DNA from: CBDBLK01 sp965215445
GTDB taxonomy: Bacteria; Bdellovibrionota; Bacteriovoracia; Bacteriovoracales; Bacteriovoracaceae
NCBI GenBank assembly: GCA_965215445.1
Contig: CBDCDT010000002.1
Coordinates: forward strand, 2,384,379-2,448,378
DNA length: 64,000 bases
Direction of reading: 5' to 3'
In this document: positions 35,186 to 43,582 of the stretch, piece after piece
How the letters are laid out: every line of letters begins with the position of its first letter
Position numbering within the stretch: the stretch's first letter is position 1
Notes under the pieces: model-generated
Told to the model about the DNA's origin: nothing
The model's database searches: none
Seen by the model: the letters and a program-made list of their open reading frames with translations, nothing else
Program-made: the position numbers and the translations under genes

Positions 35186-36019
35186 TTACCCGATGAGCTT
35201 CAGGGCATTCTGGCTGCGAGAATTGGCCTGAGAAAGAACGGAAACGCCGGCAGAATTCAAAATGCTGTACTTGACGTTGTTAGCAGTCTCCGAAGCGTAA
35301 TCCACGTCGCGGATTTGGCTGTTGGCCGAATTCAAGTTTTCCGCTGCCACTTGAAGGTTGCGAGCAGTGGAGATCATGCGATTCTGTCTGGCACCGAGTT
35401 CGGCGCGCTGACCAGAAACCTTTTCAATCGCCTGATCGAGAACATCAAAAGAACCTTGAGCGCTTTCCTTGGTCGAAACATTGAGCGAATTAATACCCAA
35501 ACTGCCCAAAGTCGTATTGAGCATATTGGTCTGAAAACTGATGCGATCCTCGTAAGGGTTGTTGTTGATACCCACTTGGAAATCATAAGTTTTACCCTCA
35601 CCGCTTAAAAGCTTCTTGCCGTTAAAATCGGTAACTCGGGAAATACGCTCTACCTCTTGTTTGAGGTTTTGATACTCGAGATCGGTGAATTCCCTTTCAA
35701 CGTCTCCGACAGTATCAGATGCGGTTTGAACCGATAGCTCTCTCATCCGAACCAAAATGTTGGAAATTTCACCGAGTCCCCCTTCTGCGACCTGAACCAA
35801 GGCAATGGCATCATTGGTGTTGCGATTGGCCTGATTAATACCACGGATTTGGGATTTCAGCTTCTCGCTGATCGCCAGTCCGGCGGCATCGTCGGCAGAA
35901 CGGACAATTCTCGAACCCGAAGACAACTTGGTTAGAGAGCTGGCCTGCTGTTTGCTGTTTTCACTGAGTGTTCTCTGAGCAGACAGAGAAGTGACGTTCG
36001 TGTTGATTTGTAGGCCCAT
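35186..36019 (-). CDS. fliC: Flagellin
   Basis: Filament subunit of 277 residues. The N-terminal D0/D1 region starts GLQINTNVTSLSAQRTLS with LTKLSSGSRIVRSADDAAGLAISEKL, and the C-terminal D0 region ends ILNSAGVSVLSQANSRSQNALKLIG, the standard flagellin ends. The middle is short, so this is a small flagellin lacking large outer domains. Start at ATG 36019 after AAGGAGGTAAGT. A sigma-28-like promoter lies about 125 bases upstream. Confidence 0.95.
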   Translation of the reverse strand: MGLQINTNVTSLSAQRTLSENSKQQASSLTKLSSGSRIVRSADDAAGLAISEKLKSQIRGINQANRNTNDAIALVQVAEGGLGEISNILVRMRELSVQTASDTVGDVEREFTDLEYQNLKQEVERISRVTDFNGKKLLSGEGKTYDFQVGINNNPYEDRISFQTNMLNTTLGSLGINSLNVSTKESAQGSFDVLDQAIEKVSGQRAELGARQNRMISTARNLQVAAENLNSANSQIRDVDYASETANNVKYSILNSAGVSVLSQANSRSQNALKLIG

Positions 36020-36143
36020 ACTTACCTCCTTGTTCTTGGCCCACATCCCTATGGTTTGAATTCCAGGCCTTGGAATCCAATGAGCATACTGCTCACACCC
36101 GACTTAAAAACTTCATCGAACTCAACATGAGTTGATGTGCTCC

Positions 36144-36170
36144 CTATCGGAAGGCGGCAAAATTTTCTTA
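36144..36170 (-). promoter_or_regulatory. Sigma-28 (FliA)-type promoter of flagellin
   Basis: On the minus strand TAAGAAAA and TCCGATAG are separated by 11 bases, matching the TAAAGTTT-N11-GCCGATAA consensus in the key TAA and CCGATA positions. The leader to the flagellin start is about 120 bases. Confidence 0.7.
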
Positions 36171-36212
36171 AGAAAAAATTTCCACTTTTTGCGTATTTTT
36201 TGAGTTTAATAC

Positions 36213-36890
36213 TCAGGGAGTAACGGTTCTGCCAAATTCACTCAAGAAATCGCCAAACGCTTGGAGAACTTGACCATCAATGCCCTCATGGCCATTTCCC
36301 CAGACCACTCCCTGGCGAACCTGCTCTTGTAAACGTTGAAAAGTATTAAAAGTTTCTCTCTCCCCCTCGCGGGAATCCAGCAGGATAACCGCCGAAGCGG
36401 TAAAAATCACGGCGGTCAGGAACGCGGAACCCACCGTAAACCGCCTTGTCCCTTTCAGAGAAAACATACTTTCGTCCGGATTGGACATTTCATAAAGTCC
36501 TATCAACGAAGATGACCCCGTCATTAAAGAAAGGATGAGTCCTATAACACCCGTCGCCTGTTTGGCATCAGAGGAATAAATTTTGTCCTTGCGGGATTCC
36601 AGTTCCTCGGTCACACCCACCACAAATTCTTGCAAGTCTGGCCTTTTAATTTCGATCACCCCGGAGCAATCGAGTCCCAGAGTGGAAAAATTTTTGGCAA
36701 AGGGCACGTTTCCCACCACACTTTTAGCGGGGATCGTGGAATGGGCACGGCAAGTGTAGACCAAAACACTTTCCTCGCTACTTTCCACACTTTCCAAATA
36801 ATAAAAGTTGGGCGACTCCTGGGCCATGACATGGGCAGGAGACAAAAGTAGTCCAAAACTTAAAATCCAGATACGAAGGGCCGCCCACAT
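36213..36890 (-). CDS. Membrane-associated protein of unknown function
   Basis: 225 residues: a signal peptide (MWAALRIWILSFGLLLSPAHVMAQ), a periplasmic part with two Cys (CRAHS, LGLDCSG), and two membrane helices near residues 115-135 and 155-175. The distal part is charged. The reading frame extends farther upstream, but that part overlaps rpmE out of frame and is not used. It starts four bases after rpmE and lacks a strong ribosome site, so it is probably translated by coupling. Confidence 0.62.
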   Translation of the reverse strand: MWAALRIWILSFGLLLSPAHVMAQESPNFYYLESVESSEESVLVYTCRAHSTIPAKSVVGNVPFAKNFSTLGLDCSGVIEIKRPDLQEFVVGVTEELESRKDKIYSSDAKQATGVIGLILSLMTGSSSLIGLYEMSNPDESMFSLKGTRRFTVGSAFLTAVIFTASAVILLDSREGERETFNTFQRLQEQVRQGVVWGNGHEGIDGQVLQAFGDFLSEFGRTVTP

Positions 36891-36894
36891 GGAA

Positions 36895-37113
36895 TTATTT
36901 CTTGGGGCCAGCGTAGCGGCTACCGAATTTTTTGCGGAATTTTTCAATCCTGCCTTCGGTATCGACCAACTTTTGCTTGCCCGTATAAAAGGGGTGACAG
37001 GCCCCACAGATGTCAATTTTGCTGAGTTTTGCCGTACTGCGGGTTTGATACTTTGCACCGCAAACACATTCAACGCTGACATCGTGGTACTCGGGGTGAA
37101 TTTCAGCTTTCAT
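36895..37113 (-). CDS. rpmE: Ribosomal protein L31 (zinc-binding type)
   Basis: 72 residues: MKAEIHPEYHDVSVECVCGA and ICGACHPFYTGKQKLVDT. The four Cys (16, 18, 36, 39) form the zinc site, so this is the C+ type that releases on zinc starvation in organisms with a paralogue. A good AGGAG site precedes the ATG. Confidence 0.95.
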   Translation of the reverse strand: MKAEIHPEYHDVSVECVCGAKYQTRSTAKLSKIDICGACHPFYTGKQKLVDTEGRIEKFRKKFGSRYAGPKK

Positions 37114-37172
37114 AAAAAATCTCCTGACTCCGCTTTGGCCAATATGCTCGATAGAGGCCTTGCTTGTCAAGC

Positions 37173-37445
37173 CTAATGGGCGCTGCAATCGCCACACCCG
37201 CCGGAGGAAGACGCTTGTTCCCGATCAAAAAATTCCCAATGCCCATAGCGCTCCTCAAGATTGGAAATCGCCTCCTCTAAGGTGGAAAAGTCCTGCTGAT
37301 ACAGCTCTGCACCATCTTCTTCCATCAAAGTCAGGCAATAAACCAGGCCCGGACGCTGGTCAGGAACCCCTCCCAGGCCGATAAAGGCCTGTAATTGCGA
37401 GAATTTATGGCCACAATGGGGCCAATTTTGTGTCGTCACCTTCAT
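37173..37445 (-). CDS. Small conserved-looking cytoplasmic protein
   Basis: 90 residues with no signal or helix. LVYCLTLMEEDGAELYQQDFSTLEEAISNLEERYGHWEFFDRE looks like a compact alpha/beta domain, and the tail GGCGDCSAH has a CxxC pair that may bind metal. Not recognised. It is upstream of rpmE in the same direction with about 60 bases between. Confidence 0.55.
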   Translation of the reverse strand: MKVTTQNWPHCGHKFSQLQAFIGLGGVPDQRPGLVYCLTLMEEDGAELYQQDFSTLEEAISNLEERYGHWEFFDREQASSSGGCGDCSAH

Positions 37446-37532
37446 TTAAACCTATCTAGCAAGAAAATCTTGTCAAGAAAAGTGGAAAAGTGTAGGGTTC
37501 TGAAAGTATCAGAATTATATAAGGAGAAGGGC

Positions 37533-37718
37533 ATGGCCAAAAAAGGAAAAGGGGCGAGACAGGTAATCACATTGGAATGCACAGAGGCGCGTCAAGAGAA
37601 CCGCCCCCCTTCGCGTTACACCACCACCAAGAATAAAAAAAATACACCCGGGCGCATAGAATTAAAAAAATACAATTCGCATTTGCGCCGGCATACAGTT
37701 CACCGAGAAATTAAGTAG
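37533..37718 (+). CDS. rpmG: Ribosomal protein L33 (zinc-free type)
   Basis: 61 residues with the L33 body YTTTKNKKNTPGRIELKKYNSHLRRHTVHREIK. The two CxxC pairs of zinc-type L33 are absent (only Cys16 remains), giving the C- type used without zinc. AAGGAGAAGG precedes the ATG. The pairing with zinc-type L31 just upstream is worth noting. Confidence 0.92.
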   Translation: MAKKGKGARQVITLECTEARQENRPPSRYTTTKNKKNTPGRIELKKYNSHLRRHTVHREIK

Positions 37719-37781
37719 CCCTCAGTTAAAAATATTTGACTTCAGCCTTTCCCTTCACCACCCGAAAAACAAAATAAGTAG

Positions 37782-37904
37782 GCAACTACTCACACCTTGG
37801 CAAAAATTGCGATGAAAGCAAGATAAGTGCTCGCAATTTAGGCCAGGTTGGGAAGGAGCGATGGCGTAGCTGACTCCCAAGATGGTCTGAAGTGTGAGCA
37901 GTTA
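37782..37904. repeat. Interspersed TIR element, copy 3 (internally deleted)
   Basis: It keeps the left arm (GCAACTACTCACAC), core start GATAAGTGCTCGCAATTTAG and right end GTGTGAGCAGTTA of copy 2, but the core is only about 83 bp. The missing 46 bp is the internal hairpin region up to the second GGAGCGA. The right end lies just before the start region of the HD-GYP gene. Confidence 0.8.
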
Positions 37905-37921
37905 TGTGAGTGGAGGGTGTT

Positions 37922-39373
37922 GTGGCGGTTCATTTGCTTATAGCCGACCCTGATCGGGAATGGCTTCAGTCGGCGAAGACATATTTTGAAGATTGCTTGT
38001 ACGAAGTGTCTACTGCCGACAACGGCAAAGATGCCCAGCTTGCCATCTACAATCAAAAGTTTTTTGTGGTGGTTTTGAGCATGGAATTGCGCAATCATCC
38101 GGGACTTCAAGTTTTGAAATTTATCAAGACCAATTATCCGGCCCAAAAAACCATTATGCTGATGGGAGCAAAGGCCAGGCCGGATCAGGAGGAATTGTGG
38201 GACAAGGACAAACTCAAAAAAATGGGAGTGACCGAAACCCTACAAAGGCCTTTTGAACTCAAAGATATCAAGGGGCTTTTGGAGGGGTATCAGTCGATCG
38301 GCGATATGTTGGCGACGGTGAAAAAGCGGGACGAATTAGGCCCTGAAGAGGAGTGCAATCTCGAAGATGGCCAATTTACCAGCATTAAAATTGCTGAGTT
38401 TTACAGTTCCCAGCCGGTCCTTTTCGACATTTTTATCAAGCTGTCGAGCAATCGCTACGTTAAAATTTTACACGCCGGGGACACTCTTTCCACAAACAGA
38501 TTGAACAAATACAAGGAAGAAAAAAGTGTCGAATACCTATACTTTCAAAAGAGTGACCTCTACAAATACGTTAAATTTGGCAGTTACTTTGCCAAGCAGG
38601 TAGTGGATGCCAAAAAAATTGAAGTGGGCAAAAAGGTAAAATTTCTACAAAACGTGACCGAAAAATTTCTGGAAAATTCTTTTGAAGAGGGCATGAAACC
38701 GCAAATTGTCGATCAGGGCAAGGAATTGGCGGAGGGTATGTACCTCCTGATTAAAAAGAACAACGATTTGTACAATATTTTGCGCTCTTATCAGGATTTT
38801 GACCCCAACGCTTTCACTCACGCCTATTTGGTTTCCCTCTTCTCGGCGGCGATCATCAAGCAATTCGACTGGCAATCGCGAACCACTCTGGAGAGCACGT
38901 CTCTGGGCTGTTTTTTTCACGATATTGGAAAAATGCATTTGCCCAAAGAATTGCTCCACCTCAAAATCAAAGATATGAGTGAAGAACAATTTGCGGAATA
39001 CAAACGCCATCCCGAACTGGGTTACCAGGCAATTGAAAGCAATAATGCCATTAATAATTCAGTCAAGCAAATCATTTTGCAACACCACGAACACTATGAT
39101 GGCACGGGCTTTCCCCACTCCATCAAAGGGAGCAAAATTTTAACTCTCTCCAACGTGGTTTGCCTGGCGGACAACTTTGTCCACATTGTTCAAGATGAAG
39201 ACAAAAAACCCGTCGATGCCTTGAAAGTCTTGCTCGACCGCCGGGAACAATTAACCCGCTACAATTCCATGATTGTAGAAAAACTCATCCAGGTTTTTAT
39301 CGACCCCGAAAAAAAGGACAAGGAAGAAAAGATGGCGGGAAGTATGCGCCTCAGTCGTAAGAAAGCTTCTTGA
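37922..39373 (+). CDS. Response regulator with HD-GYP phosphodiesterase domain
   Basis: 483 residues. The N-terminal 120 are receiver-like (VHLLIADPDREWLQSAKTYFED), but the phospho-acceptor region reads VVVLSMELR, with no Asp in the usual place, so it may be a pseudoreceiver. The middle has unassigned regions, and the C-terminal 200 are an HD-GYP domain with HDIGKMHLP, HPELGYQAIE, and HHEHYDGTGFP, the c-di-GMP-hydrolysing signature. GTG 37922 is chosen for the GGAGG five bases upstream. It should lower c-di-GMP. Confidence 0.87.
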   Translation: MAVHLLIADPDREWLQSAKTYFEDCLYEVSTADNGKDAQLAIYNQKFFVVVLSMELRNHPGLQVLKFIKTNYPAQKTIMLMGAKARPDQEELWDKDKLKKMGVTETLQRPFELKDIKGLLEGYQSIGDMLATVKKRDELGPEEECNLEDGQFTSIKIAEFYSSQPVLFDIFIKLSSNRYVKILHAGDTLSTNRLNKYKEEKSVEYLYFQKSDLYKYVKFGSYFAKQVVDAKKIEVGKKVKFLQNVTEKFLENSFEEGMKPQIVDQGKELAEGMYLLIKKNNDLYNILRSYQDFDPNAFTHAYLVSLFSAAIIKQFDWQSRTTLESTSLGCFFHDIGKMHLPKELLHLKIKDMSEEQFAEYKRHPELGYQAIESNNAINNSVKQIILQHHEHYDGTGFPHSIKGSKILTLSNVVCLADNFVHIVQDEDKKPVDALKVLLDRREQLTRYNSMIVEKLIQVFIDPEKKDKEEKMAGSMRLSRKKAS

Positions 39374-40394
39374 GCGGGCGCTCCTGAAAGCTCTTTTCAG
39401 GGCGTGAAAAATATTTGAGCAAATCGCGTCCCAAGACGTAGGGAAATTTGCGGTTGGAGGCGGTCATGGCGAAGTTTTTCCACTTTTCCAGGCGCAGCCC
39501 GGGCAAAGCGTTGATCAGGGCCGAGGCCACATATTGGTAAGTGCGGTTATTTTGCTCTTCCACTTCAATAATCATCAAAGGGCGCTCCATCAGGCCGTCC
39601 AATTTTTCTTTCATTTCAGTATCCATTTTGTCGATGATGAAAAGCGAGCGCAGTTCAACCACCTCACTGATAAATTTTTGAACCTTTTGGCGATTTAAAA
39701 CGTGATCCGCTTTATCCACCCAAAAATCCCCTTTCTTTTGAAATTGCAAGGCCAAATGGTGGGGTTTTTTACCTCCACGAAAAACCTTAAAGCGGGTAAT
39801 GCGAAGGGGATCAAAAGTAAAAATTTTTGAATCAATAAAATGCGAATAATCCAAATTTCCCAGAGAGGCATCGAGAGCGTCGATGTGATAGATCGCCTGG
39901 TGAGTGGAAAGTGTTGCGTAGGTCGAACTGTCAATCGGGTTGACTAAACCCAACGAGAGCATCGACTCCAGGCCGCTACTGTCATTGAGGGAGAGTTCCA
40001 AAAAGGGTTTGTCCAAAGAAAAATTTTGCATATTGATTTTGTCTTTTTGGTAAATTTTTCTAATCTTTATATTTTTGAGGACAGAAAAAATTTGCTCAAC
40101 TTTTTTTTCATCGGCCGGCATCTGGCGCGGTAAGGTGAGACGCCACGGGTTGTCGAGATTTTCCAGATTCCTCTCCAATTGGAGGCCACCCAAATGATTT
40201 TTCAGGCCCAAAGACCTCATCGAATTTAATTCCTGTTCTGTAAAAAGCTCCTTGTAAAGGCCCACTTCGGAATTGGCATCGCGCGGAGTTTGAAAAAATT
40301 CGCTGATAAAGGTTGCCACTGCCAAAACCGCCAGAAAGGCCAGTATAACCCAAGTGGAGAGCGCATTTTTGGTCATTTGTATTTTCATTGCCAT
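39351..40394 (-). CDS. DUF4340 membrane-anchored protein
   Basis: 347 residues: an N-terminal helix (LSTWVILAFLAVLAVATFISEFF) then a periplasmic beta-rich part with NPWRLTLPRQMPADEKKVEQIFSVLKNIK near residue 75, the DUF4340 pattern found next to GldG-type ABC transporter genes. Here the usual ABC partners are absent and the neighbour is ExbB, divergent. Convergent 3' overlap with the HD-GYP gene by 23 bases. Function unknown. Confidence 0.68.
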   Translation of the reverse strand: MAMKIQMTKNALSTWVILAFLAVLAVATFISEFFQTPRDANSEVGLYKELFTEQELNSMRSLGLKNHLGGLQLERNLENLDNPWRLTLPRQMPADEKKVEQIFSVLKNIKIRKIYQKDKINMQNFSLDKPFLELSLNDSSGLESMLSLGLVNPIDSSTYATLSTHQAIYHIDALDASLGNLDYSHFIDSKIFTFDPLRITRFKVFRGGKKPHHLALQFQKKGDFWVDKADHVLNRQKVQKFISEVVELRSLFIIDKMDTEMKEKLDGLMERPLMIIEVEEQNNRTYQYVASALINALPGLRLEKWKNFAMTASNRKFPYVLGRDLLKYFSRPEKSFQERPLKKLSYD

Positions 40395-40451
40395 TTTCAA
40401 TTTATCCTGTTAAACAAAAATCGGCCAGTGATTGGCCTTGTGAGGTAAAAA

Positions 40452-41048
40452 ATGGCGGCACTGGATTTTTTGCGGGACGGGGGGCCGATCATGTACCCCC
40501 TGCTTGTGCTCTCCCTCGTGTCCTGGGCGGTGGCCCTGGAAAGAGCGTGGTTTCTGCGGCCTTTTTTGGCCCAATCCAGACAACTCGTCGAAAAAGCGGC
40601 AGACCTTGTTCGGGAGCGCAAAATCGACCAGGCCAAAGGCCTGTGCCACAATGTCCATCCCCTGGTGGGCCGCCCCTTTTTGGCGGTTTTGGAGTCTCCC
40701 CAAAACCGGGATTTGGGCAAAGGGCGCATGGAGAGAAGATGGCGCGAAACCGCCCGAGGTTTGAAAGCTCCTTTGTGGATACTGGGAACCATCGGCTCCC
40801 TCTCCCCCTTTATCGGACTGTTTGGCACTGTGATCGGCATCATCAAATCCTTTGAAAACATGGCCGCCACGGGCAAGGCGGGGTTTGCCGTAGTGGCCGG
40901 TGGACTGGGCGAGGCCCTGATCGCCACCGCCGCCGGCATTTTTGTCGCCGTCAACGCCCTCTTGTTTTACAACTACTTTCAAAACCGATTGAGCAATATC
41001 TCGGTGGAATTTAAACACCACCTGGAAGAATTGCAGGATTCAATCTAA
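40452..41048 (+). CDS. exbB: ExbB/TolQ/MotA-family proton channel
   Basis: 198 residues with three membrane helices (about 12-31, 111-131, 148-170). The conserved stretch PLWILGTIGSLSPFIGLFGTVIGIIKSFENMA and the GEALIATAAGIFVAVNALLFYNYF helix identify a proton-driven ExbB/TolQ. It overlaps exbD by one base (TAATG). ExbB versus TolQ cannot be told from sequence alone; no tonB or tol gene is near. Confidence 0.85.
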   Translation: MAALDFLRDGGPIMYPLLVLSLVSWAVALERAWFLRPFLAQSRQLVEKAADLVRERKIDQAKGLCHNVHPLVGRPFLAVLESPQNRDLGKGRMERRWRETARGLKAPLWILGTIGSLSPFIGLFGTVIGIIKSFENMAATGKAGFAVVAGGLGEALIATAAGIFVAVNALLFYNYFQNRLSNISVEFKHHLEELQDSI

Positions 41049-41449
41049 TGGACGACGACGGCATTGTTGCCGAAATCAACATGACTCCTCTGATTGACAT
41101 CATGCTGGTGCTGCTCATTTTGTTTATGGTGACCAGTTCCCTTTCTCTGGAAAGCGGCCTTTCATTGGAGCTTCCCCAGGTTGAAGAAGTCTCCCAAAAC
41201 ACCTCGGAAGGAGCGGTCATTGTCAGTTTGGGCCACGGCGGAGGACTTCTGGTTCAAGGAAAAAAGGTCGCCCCCCAAAACCTGCGCGAAGAAATTGCGC
41301 AGGCCTTGCAGGCAGCACCCGACGGAGTGGTCATCCTGGAGGGAGACAAAAATGCGAGTCTGGGAAGGGCGGTGGAAATTATGGACATTGCCAAGTCCGC
41401 CGGGGCGAGCAGTTTTATGATCGCTGCCGAGGAAAGGCCATCTGAATGA
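41048..41449 (+). CDS. exbD: ExbD/TolR-family energy transducer
   Basis: 133 residues: a short cytoplasmic start (AEINMTPLIDIMLVLLILFMV with the proton-carrying Asp in the membrane helix) and a periplasmic domain. NMTPLIDIMLVLL is the family signature. Coupled to exbB. It ends immediately before the palindromic operator region at 41451. Confidence 0.88.
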   Translation: MDDDGIVAEINMTPLIDIMLVLLILFMVTSSLSLESGLSLELPQVEEVSQNTSEGAVIVSLGHGGGLLVQGKKVAPQNLREEIAQALQAAPDGVVILEGDKNASLGRAVEIMDIAKSAGASSFMIAAEERPSE

Positions 41450-41450
41450 C

Positions 41451-41518
41451 CATGAGTATTTGATAGTCCAGTATCATTTACTCATGAGTATTTGATACTT
41501 GACTATCATTTACTCATG
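41451..41518. promoter_or_regulatory. Two overlapping 36-bp palindromes
   Basis: Each unit has arms CATGAGTA-TT-TGATA and TATCA-TT-TACTCATG around a six-base centre (GTCCAG in the first, CTTGAC in the second). They lie at 41451-41486 and 41483-41518 and share CATG. The next gene starts 16 bases on at 41534. As DNA they look like a double operator; as RNA they can form a strong hairpin before the ATPase start. Confidence 0.75.
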
Positions 41519-41533
41519 CCATTATCATAAATC

Positions 41534-42670
41534 ATGGGGCATTTTCACAACAGGTACTTGTCGAAGTCCATACAGCTTTTTTTGAAAAAAAAGATGGTTT
41601 TTCTCGGTGGCCCCCGGCAAGTGGGAAAAACGACTCTATGCCTGAGGTTCCTCGATCCCCCTTCCGAAGAAAATCCGGCCTATTTGAATTGGGACGACCC
41701 CGTGGCCCGGCATAATATTAAAATCAGCAATTTCCCAGCAGATCAGAAAATCCTATGTTTTGATGAAATCCACAAGTTTAAAAACTGGCGCTCCCTTATA
41801 AAGGGCCTGTACGATACAAAAAAGCATAAATACAAACTCTTGGTGACCGGCTCCGCAAGAATAGATCACTACCGCCGTGGAGGGGATTCTCTTTTAGGCC
41901 GTTATCGCTATTTGAGGCTCCATCCACTTACGCCAAGGGAGTTGTCTTCTTTTGATAACTCCACCATTCAATCCTTGTTAAAATTTGGAGGGTTTCCAGA
42001 ACCTTTTTTTGAAGGAACGGAAAAGAACTTAAAGTTATGGCACAGGGAACGCACTTACAGGATTATCAATGATGACGTGAGGGACTTAAGCCAGGTTAAG
42101 GAACTCAATTCCTTGGAACTCTTGGCAGATACCCTCCCTCTCCGCGTGGGTTCTCCTCTTTCGATAAAAAACCTGGCCGACGATTTGAGCGTACACCACG
42201 CTACCATCAGTCGGTGGATACAAATTTTGGATAATATCTATTATTCTTACCGAATTATGCCCTATGGGCCGCCACGAATCCGTGCCGTTAAAAAAGAACG
42301 CAAGCTCTATCTTTGGGATTGGAGTAGCATCGAAGAACCATCCTTGCGCTTTGAAAATATGGTGGCCGGCCATTTGATGAAGTACTGCCATTTCCTGGAG
42401 GATACCGAGGGGGAAAAGATGGAGCTTCGTTTTCTACGGGATACGGACAAACGGGAAATTGACTTTGTTGTCCTCAAGGGAAAGAAACCTCTGTTTGCCG
42501 TAGAGTGCAAAATGGGAGAGAGAAATCTCTCCCCCCATATTTCCTACTTTAGGGACAGGACGACCATCCCCAAATTTTATCAGGTGCACTTGGGAACGAG
42601 GCATACAGAAGTAGATAAAATGGTTCAAATCGTCCCTTTCTGGCGTTTTTGCCGCGATAAAACCCTATAG
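41534..42670 (+). CDS. AAA+ ATPase with DUF4143/nuclease-like C-terminus
   Basis: 378 residues. The N-terminal domain has Walker A GGPRQVGKTT and Walker B ILCFDEIHKFKNW, the DUF4143-type ATPase pattern, with VTGSARIDHYRRGGDSLLGRYRYLRLHP as sensor region. A winged-helix-like part (LADDLSVHHATISRWIQIL) follows. The C-terminal IDFVVLKGKKPLFAVECK shows the D-x(n)-ExK core of PD-(D/E)XK nucleases. Such standalone ATPases have unclear roles and are often mobile. Palindromes precede it. Confidence 0.83.
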   Translation: MGHFHNRYLSKSIQLFLKKKMVFLGGPRQVGKTTLCLRFLDPPSEENPAYLNWDDPVARHNIKISNFPADQKILCFDEIHKFKNWRSLIKGLYDTKKHKYKLLVTGSARIDHYRRGGDSLLGRYRYLRLHPLTPRELSSFDNSTIQSLLKFGGFPEPFFEGTEKNLKLWHRERTYRIINDDVRDLSQVKELNSLELLADTLPLRVGSPLSIKNLADDLSVHHATISRWIQILDNIYYSYRIMPYGPPRIRAVKKERKLYLWDWSSIEEPSLRFENMVAGHLMKYCHFLEDTEGEKMELRFLRDTDKREIDFVVLKGKKPLFAVECKMGERNLSPHISYFRDRTTIPKFYQVHLGTRHTEVDKMVQIVPFWRFCRDKTL

Positions 42671-42679
42671 TCTAAAAGT

Positions 42680-43240
42680 TCAGGCGGCCTTCTTTTCAGT
42701 CTCTGCTGCGTTTTCGGAAACATACTTGGCGGCGGGTTTGATTTGAATCGACTCTACAAACTGCCGCAAAAGGGTACGTTCCCCTTTTTTCAGAAAGGTA
42801 AATTGCACCACTACCCGGTAGGGCAATTTGTTCTGGCCGATAATCCGGCTCTTCATATTGAAATAGCGGCAGTGGAGAACTTCGGCGTTGACGATGAATT
42901 TTTTGGGAATGAGAAACTCTAAAACGATGGATTGCCCTTCGATATAATTTTTTGGAGCAAAAAAGCACAGGCCAGCAATTTCAATCTCCGACAGCACACA
43001 CATTCCCCGGTCGATCTTTTCTTTAGGCAAAAGGCCTAATATTCTTTTATTTTGAGGTATATCGGGAGAAGTTTCCTGGACGTATTCACGGCGGATGGCC
43101 TCTATTTCTTCCGCACTGAGTGGACTTCCTTTTTCTTTGACTTTTTGCCCTACCACCGCCTCAATTTCATCCCGCAATGTCCAGATATTGAGGTCAATTT
43201 TTTTGATAAAAACGGGGTCTGTCGAACTTTTATGAATCAA
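42680..43240 (-). CDS. PilZ-like domain protein
   Basis: 186 residues, cytoplasmic. Residues about 80-160 (VLSEIEIAGLCFFAPKNYIEGQSIVLEFLIPKKFIVNAEVLHCRYF...) follow the PilZ strand pattern D/E-x-S-xxG-xxF, but the usual RxxxR c-di-GMP arginines are not evident before it, so binding is uncertain. The N-terminal 75 residues are a separate helical part. Convergent with the ATPase. Confidence 0.55.
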   Translation of the reverse strand: MIHKSSTDPVFIKKIDLNIWTLRDEIEAVVGQKVKEKGSPLSAEEIEAIRREYVQETSPDIPQNKRILGLLPKEKIDRGMCVLSEIEIAGLCFFAPKNYIEGQSIVLEFLIPKKFIVNAEVLHCRYFNMKSRIIGQNKLPYRVVVQFTFLKKGERTLLRQFVESIQIKPAAKYVSENAAETEKKAA

Positions 43241-43330
43241 GGCATTCCCTCCATCCTTTTGATGTTAACATCGCCATGCATCAATTACAGCGAGGCAAAA
43301 AGGAGGGTGCCGGGCAAAAAATGCCGCGTT

Positions 43331-43555
43331 TTACTTGCGCTTTTTTCTTGAAAACTGGGAATATCCCCCCAGTTTGTCGAGAGTGCGGATGGCCTGGGAA
43401 GAGAGATTCATCCGAACGGTTCGGCCAGTTTCGGAATCGAACACCCGCTTGCTGTGCAAATTGGGTTTTTGGTTCTTTTTGGTGCGGTTCTTGGCGTGGG
43501 AAACATTGTTGCCCACCAAACGCCGCTTGCCGGTTAGATCACATGTATAGGCCAT
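43331..43555 (-). CDS. rpmB: Ribosomal protein L28
   Basis: 74 residues: AYTCDLTGKRRLVGNNVSHAKNRTKK and FDSETGRTVRMNLSSQAIRTLDKLGG are typical. GGAGG lies five bases before ATG 43555. Monocistronic. Confidence 0.94.
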   Translation of the reverse strand: MAYTCDLTGKRRLVGNNVSHAKNRTKKNQKPNLHSKRVFDSETGRTVRMNLSSQAIRTLDKLGGYSQFSRKKRK

Positions 43556-43582
43556 CTCCACCTCCGTTTGACCATAGGTTTA

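Noticed and set aside
40452..41449. A complete TonB or Tol-Pal system
   Set aside because: Only the channel and transducer genes are present; no tonB, tolA, tolB or pal in the window.
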